This document shows positions 57,467 to 64,000 of a stretch of DNA of 64,000 bases, piece after piece. Within the stretch, counting starts at the first letter, position 1, and every line of letters begins with the position of its first letter. Both the position numbers and the translations under genes were made by a program. The stretch lies in the NCBI GenBank assembly GCA_907163375.1, contig CAJQUW010012957.1:196501-260500 (forward strand). The letters are read 5' to 3'. A model generated the notes under the pieces. The model searched no databases, was not told the origin of the DNA, and saw nothing but the letters and a program-made list of their open reading frames with translations. This stretch comes from Prostheceraeus crozeri (lineage: Eukaryota; Platyhelminthes; Polycladida; Euryleptidae).

Positions 57467-57855
57467 TTGATGATATAAAGAAAGTAGAACGGTTTCACCA
57501 ATTTTTAAATAGACAACACAAAAATTCAAAATTTACTGCAGATATTGGAGGCAATAGTATAGCATTCTTGGATGTTAAAATAAATATTACGAATAATTTG
57601 GAAACTAGCATCTTTAGAAAAGAAACGTTCACAAATGTGCTATCAAATTTTGAAGCAAACTGTCCAAGAGCGTGGCACCGGGGTCTGGTTATTGGCATGC
57701 TGAGTAGAGCATATACGGTAGCCAGCAATTGGAATATATTTCATGATGAAATTGAGAAAATTCTGAAAATGTTTGAATGCAATGGTCATACTAAGAACTT
57801 TGTTCTTAAAATTGTTTCGGATATTCATTTTGCATGCTTTGCCATCACTGTGTAA
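57467..57855 (+). pseudogene. inverted partial copy of the Penelope reverse transcriptase
   Basis: 57467-57784 is an inverted copy of 56773-57093, starting at FDDIKKVERFHQFLN and running through FLDVKI and AYTVASNWNIF. It then continues past the break of the other copy with GHTKNFVLKIVSDI. Only a handful of substitutions separate the arms. The palm motifs with the catalytic Asps are not included. Confidence 0.88.
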
Positions 57856-58591
57856 GATTGAAAATACGCTGCAAATCGCTGTATTAGTACGGCAGCCAGA
57901 GTAAACTTTTACAAGGAAGGAGGCCGAAAATGAGGCTTTCACGGAATGATGCGCGTCTGAGGACCTCAATAGATCAGGTATACCGTGCTACGACTCTTTT
58001 CAGACAGGATCAGAGAAAAACACTTGCAAATTCAATGAGAAACAAACTAGTTTTCGATAAAAATGAGGTTCTTTATGTTTTCTCTGAATAGGTGAAAAGA
58101 ACTACGTAAGTATCGAACATCAACATTAATTTCTATTTACTACATTGACATTTTTGCATAAAGGCAATAACAAAGGCATGTTTCGTGAAAGCTGCGATAA
58201 AAAGTAGAATTATTTTATCTATTACACACACGTCAAATACTACTAATGCATTTATGAGTAGTATAGATGATGATGTCTTCAAAATTCAAACAATTTTGAA
58301 TGAAGTCTCATGATGGATGTTATGTCATTTCAGATCAAATTAAAATAGCCGAATCAAACTAATAATAAAAAATCGTCATTTTTGAAAAATGAAAAATGCG
58401 AAATCAAAAAGCGCCAATCCAACGGCTTTGATAACAAATGATGTTCCTTTCGAAAATGTGCTTACCTTGAACTATATTTTACAGATGCTCTTTAAAAATG
58501 GTATTTGTTTGACTTCCCAGTGCAAAATCGAAAATAGCTTGACAGAATATTACAAATACGCAAAGTGCTAGAAACACCTTTTGTTACTCTG

Positions 58592-58907
58592 AAGGCTGGT
58601 TTCCATTGGGTCGCGCGTCGTACGTTGTAACACCGTCTTCCGCAATAGCGCGCTCTGATTGGTCAATGTTTCACGCAGCTGCACTTCAGCTCGTTAGATG
58701 ATCTCCAATCAATGTCTGCTGATTTTCACGTGCGTGTCACCCTTGCAACGTCGCATGAAATGCAGTGCATATTGTAACTTCGAATATTGCAGCGCCATGG
58801 ACGTCGAGCCATCTTGTCGCAAGAAAAATGGAAGATTGTGACGTCAAATTTCACGCGACTGCACAGACGTTGAAGCGACCTACAACAACCCATTGGAAAC
58901 CAGCCTT
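58592..58907. mobile_element. MITE with AAGGCTGGTTTCCA ends
   Basis: 316 bp bounded by AAGGCTGGTTTCCATTGGGT and, inverted, CCCATTGGAAACCAGCCTT. The interior is relatively GC-rich with CpG-rich GTCGCGCG-type sequence. ACTCT occurs one base outside each end, but the duplication is uncertain. No coding content. Formin intron 2. Confidence 0.65.
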
Positions 58908-58908
58908 G

Positions 58909-59477
58909 ACTCTTCGTTCTTTTACCAGATGCGCAGGCGGAGGTGATTACGCAAGTCCATACCTTGTCACAAATTCTCGTCGTCGAGCTGCGCATTTCAA
59001 GAGACCCTTCTTTGATGCAGATGAGCAGCTTAGTTGTGAAGTAGGCTTCCTGTGGAAGCAATTCCAATGCTTGCTAGTGTTGAAGCATTCAGACGGCCCT
59101 CAATAGGATTCCAATATGCTCTATGGACAGCTAATAATAAGAAATTTCTTTGTCTAATGTATTTCTATTACGGATTATATCGGACTTTAATATTAGCGTG
59201 TTTTTGTTATTCCATATTTACCTCTACGAGAGATACAGTTATTAGTTCTTGTTGGGCTAATATGAATTTTACATTATCTAATGCATTTCTATGTATTGTA
59301 GCTTCGACTGTTATTTATTTTCTTTCAGATGTAGTCGATTGCTTTGAGAAGTTAAATAGCGTTAGTTGATTTATGCACTCGTAAGCAGGGATAACTGTCT
59401 GCAACGAATTCATTCATAACGAAATGAAATCCGATTGCTGATATAGAAATTGAAATATGTTTTCACCAGTATCACTG
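58909..59477. other. formin intron 2, unannotated part
   Basis: No exon or repeat recognised. Confidence 0.4.
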
Positions 59478-59479
59478 TA

Positions 59480-60878
59480 CGGGGTGGCGCACAAAGATGC
59501 GCCCGCAATGAATAGCGTGATTCGCCAAGTCAAATGCAAAACACGCGTGCTGTCTGACATTGTGTGCCATGAGCGTATAGTCTGACTGAAATCTGTTCAT
59601 GACACTCTGCAATCGATTATGCTGTTACGAGTGATTTTGATTAATTTACATGTGGTGTGAAGAATGGCAGACACGGAACAAAGACGGTTTATCGACAGAA
59701 TAAGAGCAATAACATTCAAGCAAAGCAAAGATGAAGGGGCCCATTTTATAACAAGGCAATGGGTAGCTGAGAAAATTGGTCGCAGTGAAACATTTGTTAA
59801 AGAGAATTGGAATCGGGATCCATATGATTGTGAGATGAGAAAGGAGAACATTGGACGGTCTGGAGAGGTGCTGAACGAACATGAGAAGAGGATAATCAGT
59901 CTCAGCGCTGGAAGACAAAGAAAAAAGCACCAGACAGCTAACGAAACAAATAGCAACAGCTAGAGGTAACAGGCCTAGCCCATCTCGTCGAACAGTTAAA
60001 AGATATATGCAGTCACAAGAGATGAAGCCATTCCATGTCATAAAGAAACCTTTCAAAAGTCCACAACAGCGGGAGAATCGAGTTGGTTCTGCAATTTCTT
60101 GAGGCTTTGGACGATTGATGATTTTATCCATGTCCGTGTGCATCGATGAATTTTCATTTACGTTAGCAGGAAAACAAACCATCAAAATGATCGCGTCTGG
60201 GCCACATCCATCGATTTGATCGAAGACATGAACGATTTCGACAGGTTTCTGCACATCCAGAATGCATTGGACTTTTTGTATGTTTTTCTGCGAAGAAAAT
60301 GATGGCCGTTATCAAAGAACAAGGACAGTCGTGGACTGGAGAATACTTCCGAGAAACTATTCTTACCCAAAATGTATTCCCCTTTTTGAAAAACAGGAAA
60401 AATGTCATCGATCCTGATGAAGTAACATTCCTTCACGATAAAGCGCCTGTTTCAAAGCTCTTGCAACGCAACAGCTCTTGAGAGAGAACAATGTCGATTT
60501 CTTCTACAACAGCCAATGGCCAGGGAATTCACCAGATTTAAATCCCTGTGAGAATTTAGGCGCAATCATCAAGGACAAAGTTGAAGCTGTTCTTCATTCA
60601 TTCCCCAACAATCAACAGCATAGCTGACAACTTTACCGAAGTGTGCTTCATGATGTTCTATCAAATCTGAGAATGACTCAAATTTATTCCTTCGTTTGCT
60701 ACACTCTTTCCCTCAACGCTTGGCTGCGATCATAGCAGCACGTGGTGGTCATACCAACTATTGACTGTGTTTGGTCTTTTGTCTTGACATTTAATGTTAC
60801 ATTTCATAAAATAAATCATTTTAATAAATAATACTTTTACGACATATCGTTACGGGCGTATCTTTGTGCGCCACCCTG
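59480..60878 (+). mobile_element. Tc1/mariner-superfamily transposon, 1.4 kb
   Basis: TA target duplications at 59478-59479 and 60879-60880 enclose ends CGGGGTGGCGCACAAAGATG and, inverted, CAGGGTGGCGCACAAAGATA, with similarity continuing to about 33 bp. It carries a full but broken transposase in + orientation, the same strand as the formin, in intron 2. Confidence 0.9.
59664..60765 (+). pseudogene. DDE transposase of the 1.4-kb element, frameshifted
   Basis: The N-terminus is open from MADTEQRRFIDRIRAIT through FITRQWVAEKIGRSE to about residue 85. After a frameshift come SRRTVKRYMQ, CIDEFSFTLAG (first Asp) and, in another frame, QNDRVWATSIDL. The open block SWTGEYFRETILTQNVFPFL is followed by VTFLHDKAP (second Asp), a one-base loss, and QWPGNSPDLNPCENLGAI (Glu, about 37 residues after the Asp). 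The end is AAIIAARGGHTNY and a stop. At least three frameshifts and several stops. The protein would catalyse TA-targeted cut and paste if intact. Confidence 0.85.
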
Positions 60879-60880
60879 TA

Positions 60881-62489
60881 CAGGATTCATCTACAAAAAT
60901 TGTAAACATATTTGCACAACATATGCAAGAGGTGAGCGGGACTGGAGCACTGTAGGCATTAAAAACCTCGTTACGTTGAGAGAAGTCTGAAATACATTTC
61001 TGTAATACATTCCATATCAATTGTTTGAATAGACTATATTTACATCGAAGTCGCTTATCACATTTTGTCGCATCAGTTTTAAAGTTGGTTGTGAATCTGA
61101 CTTGAATGTAGACCGACTACAACAACGGACGGATGCATCGCGTTAATAGTGTTCAAAGTCGAGTTTCTCTCTGCAATGTCCCTAAATTCAACACTTTTGC
61201 GCACAGTGGAGAATCATTTTAAGTTCTTGTGAACAAAATAAACAAAGAAATTGGCAAGTGAAAGAATAATTATAAGAAACACAAAGCTGTGATGGAGAAC
61301 TCATGACAATCAGCAGCAAACTGAGAATTAAAGAGCATATAAGAAATCAAATAAACAAATTTTCTTGAAACCGGATGCACATATAGCGTAATCAGGAGAA
61401 CACAGACCTTTAGTAGAAGGCTTCTTCAAAGTAACAGAGAGATTGCCAGAGGAAAACGACACTTTGAATCAGGGATCATCAAAAATTAATTGAATTTCAA
61501 TTCATTGATTTGCTAAGAAATTCCAATTTCAATTAATTAACGGCTCAGTAATAGCAATTTCAATTAAATGATCAAAAGCAGCAATCTAATTGCAATAAAA
61601 TTATTTTGATTAAAAGATTGCTTTGAAGTGATCCTGAAAGCTGATACCATTAAAAAAGGCATTGCATTGTTTTGATACCACATCTCATGAAGGTCAAATG
61701 AACATGTCGTGAACTCCTTCATCTTCAAAATTCAAATTTGAATTCGAAAAACTCAGACTCGATTAGTAGAACACTATTGCACGGGTTGGAGCACTGCACA
61801 AGCTCATTTTCCATGTAGTACCAAGTCCTTTTTTGAAAATTTCATCGTTTTTTCGAGAAAATCGGTTTCTGCTGGCTTTGCTGGTTGTTCGTGTAGGGAA
61901 AATGCTGGAAATTGGTGCACAAACTCAGTTTTTAGTGCTTGTATCTAAATTTTCCATTGGAATACTGTATCACCAATATTTCCACCAATTTTTTGAATTT
62001 AAATTTGAATTTTGAAGCTGAAGGAGTTCAAATTTTGAAACGTTCTTGTCTGTACAAATTCTGCGTCATTAATAGTACGTGTACATGTGGTTTTCGATTC
62101 TGTACAAACTGTTTTCAAAAATTTGGTGTTGAAGTTGGTGCTAGCTAGCTTCAACGACATCAAATTATCAGTGGATCCTTTCTTTGTAGTTTCAATTGAG
62201 CTGTTGTATATTTGAAAAATGTTGGGATACAAACAGTGTTTATTACAAACAATGAAAGTAAAGGGTACCAAATACAAAGAAAAAATGGTTGAAAGAAGCA
62301 TTGAAACTCTTGGCTTGATTGTGATCATTGTCCCACTTGTTGCTCTATTTGTCACACGATGCTGGATAATCTATTATTGACATTACTACGCAGTCGAATG
62401 ACATGCTGATATGCTGTCTCGCTACAACATGAATACTGGTAGGATTCTGCCAATAATAATGGATAATAAGCTGTCGATATCACTTAGAG
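60881..62489. other. formin intron 2, unannotated part
   Basis: AT-rich, with AATTTCAATT-type runs near 61480-61570. No exon or transposon recognised. Confidence 0.4.
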
Positions 62490-63525
62490 ATGACTTCTGC
62501 CTTCACTCGCATTCCTTTTGAATCGTCAGCGTGGCCTAGTGAAGAAGGCACGAGCTCGTCTCCACCGCGGACTTCGGTTCGATTCCTGGGTCAGGCGAGT
62601 GAGGGGGCGGGAAACAAGCATAGAGTAGGGATAGGTAGAGTGTCGACTCAAAAAAGTAACAGTATACAGTGAAAATTTATGTATATGAAGAGATTCAGTT
62701 TTTTTGCATAGATTACGTGGGCCAAAAAAATATTTGATCATTTTTAAAAAAAGTCAAAATTTTGCCAATTTATATACTATCGAGATGAATCTCCTAAATA
62801 TTAAGTAGTATGAACGAAGTTGGATATCAAAGGGAATGAATATTTTCTAATAAGCATCTTAACAAAAGCGGAAATCAAGCTGATTATCAAGGGAATTTCA
62901 TGATCCGTATTATAATGGACGTCTTCATGAAAAAGTCACGATCTTATTCGTGCTATCTTGGCTGAAATTTCAAGTTTTTAATTCAATTTTTACCGGCATG
63001 ATTTTATGATTCACTGAATTCATGTTTCAATATTTCTTGAATCTGAATAGTGATGTGGACCCATTTACATCTTTCAAAGTTAAATGAGGTCATTGTCTTT
63101 GATGATGTGATTTTGCTCTGCCAATGGCAGGTTGCCTGTGATGTGATCGCGCTTAAGAAAATACTCTTGAGGTTGAGCATGGAGGTGATAGCAAACCATC
63201 GAATTGCTAATGTAACAAACATTAAATCTCCAAGGCTGTCATGAGAATCTGTAAAATAATATCATTTCCTTCTGCATTACTATCATGATCACTCAATTCC
63301 GTTGAAATTTCTTCAAAACTGCAGAAATCTGCATATCTCACATTTCGTAGCAATTAGCAATTATATCCCCTTCGAGTTCATTTAATAAAATCGAAAGTGT
63401 ATTCACATTGAGGATTTAATAAATGCGGAGTTACCATTCTACCTAATATACTTACTCTATGGAAAGAAGGGTGTTGGTGTCTTGTATTGACTTAATGGTT
63501 GTCAATCTCTTCAGATATTCAAATC
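62490..63525 (+). repeat. tRNA-derived SINE, copy 3, split by a MITE
   Basis: The head 62490-62618 has the A box TGGCCTAGTGAAG at 62532 and the B box GGTTCGATTCC at 62576-62586. The tail GGGTGTTGG ... TTGACTTAATGG resumes at 63466 and ends near 63525. The MITE at 62619-63461 interrupts it exactly where copies 1 and 2 are continuous. The tail ends about 25 bp before the formin exon 3 acceptor. Confidence 0.88.
62619..63461. mobile_element. CATAGAGTA-family MITE, copy 3
   Basis: 843 bp from CATAGAGTAGGG to TACTCTATG, flanked by GAAACAAG and GAAAGAAG (8-bp duplication, one change). It is inserted in SINE copy 3, so it is younger than that SINE. It shares AGAGTGTCGACTCAAAAA with the other copies. 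Confidence 0.88.
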
Positions 63526-63548
63526 TATTATTGTTTATCAACTTGCAG

Positions 63549-63727
63549 ACCAAGAGAGATGTAGGAGGACGAATTGACGTCGATGGGAAATCATCGACAC
63601 AGATTCTCAGTGACTTAGAAATCTCCTTAAGGACGAATTCAATCGAATGGGTCTACACCTTCCTTGAAAGTGAAGGATTGGATGCTCTAGTGAACTATCT
63701 CTCCATAATGGTCCGCGACCTTGTACG
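63549..63727 (+). CDS. FMNL: FMNL/Frl-type formin, coding exon 3 (GBD/FH3 start)
   Basis: A 179-nt exon. The acceptor is TTTATCAACTTGCAG, ending at 63548, and the donor CG|GTAAGA starts at 63728. It begins in phase 0 and ends after two bases of a codon, so the next exon lies beyond the window. The peptide contains [16 protein letters not shown], then [10 protein letters not shown] and [10 protein letters not shown]. These match the family block [15 protein letters not shown], IGWVxEFLN and GLDxLxxYL, which is the strongest evidence for the formin call. The block belongs to the N-terminal GTPase-binding/armadillo (DID/FH3) regulatory region that mediates autoinhibition. A SINE interrupted by a MITE ends only about 25 bp upstream of the acceptor. 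Alternative: another diaphanous-related formin, but the LEISLRTN block and MGN start favour FMNL/Frl. Confidence 0.9.
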
Positions 63728-64000
63728 GTAAGAAAAGAGCTTGCGATGATTCATAAATTTGAGTTAATGACGATTGCATGCCTCTGTTGCATATCTATTG
63801 CCACTGGGCGGGTTTTATTGATAGGAATCACATTTAATCCTCAGAGACCTGTGGGGTCCAGTAGACCCCTTTTACAAATGCTTTGTTTGTCTGCTTCAAT
63901 CGATATCAAATCATTAGAAAAATTGATTTTAAGTAAAACAATTATGTTTGCGTGCAGCAAGTTGATAGAACTAATCCTTCGAGTGTCTCTCAGCCGTCTC
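63728..64000. other. formin intron 3, start
   Basis: Begins with GTAAGA. No further exon is visible before the window ends. Confidence 0.6.

Overview
The window is animal nuclear DNA, most likely from an invertebrate. It is AT-rich, has no bacterial-style dense coding, contains GT-AG introns, and is packed with the transposon types common in invertebrate genomes: hAT-like and Tc1/mariner elements, PIF/Harbinger, Penelope-like elements with GIY-YIG endonucleases, an RLE-type non-LTR remnant and tRNA-derived SINEs. The species cannot be named from the sequence. Most open reading frames in the window are chance or transposon-derived.

The one clear host gene is the 5' part of a formin of the FMNL/Frl type on the + strand. 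Three coding exons were found by matching splice sites, phases and family sequence: exon 1 at 37498-37716 (starts MGNKAS, a myristoylation-type N-terminus), exon 2 at 56455-56556 and exon 3 at 63549-63727. Introns are 18,738 bp and 6,992 bp, and the gene runs off the right edge. Together the exons encode about 166 residues, covering the start of the GTPase-binding/FH3 region.

Region by region. 1-8.8 kb: a truncated hAT-like MITE, a PIF/Harbinger element with a Myb/SANT-like relic (1289-3041), a second MITE family (3688-4335), a CTGTAA-rich inverted-repeat element split by a hAT-like MITE, a small fold-back and a decayed DDE transposase. 8.8-11.1 kb: about 2.15 kb of nearly pure GGA/GGGA purine tract that flips abruptly to a pyrimidine tract. 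11.8-13.2 kb: an inverted pair of hAT-like MITEs. 16.4-19.2 kb: a CCC-ended element containing a noisy 620-bp tandem duplication. 20.7-21.8 kb: a Penelope endonuclease interrupted by a MITE. 23.1-25.3 kb: a mariner-like element. 27.4-31.5 kb: an RLE-type retroelement C-terminus split by nested insertions, including a 1.9-kb inverted-repeat element with a 26-bp CACATGTG minisatellite. 33.8-36 kb: a second Penelope endonuclease and a head-to-head SINE pair.

From 37.7 to 63.5 kb the formin introns hold at least two hAT-like elements with 8-bp duplications, further MITEs, a Tc1 transposase with its own 69-nt intron and only one internal stop in the recovered reading frame, a Penelope reverse transcriptase with intact catalytic residues beside an inverted partial copy, a non-LTR reverse transcriptase relic, a 1.4-kb Tc1/mariner relative with TA duplications, and several long hairpins. 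Target-site duplications and nesting give a relative insertion order. One case is a SINE, later split by a MITE, that ends about 25 bp before the exon 3 acceptor. No RNA gene, CRISPR array or bacterial-type operon is present.
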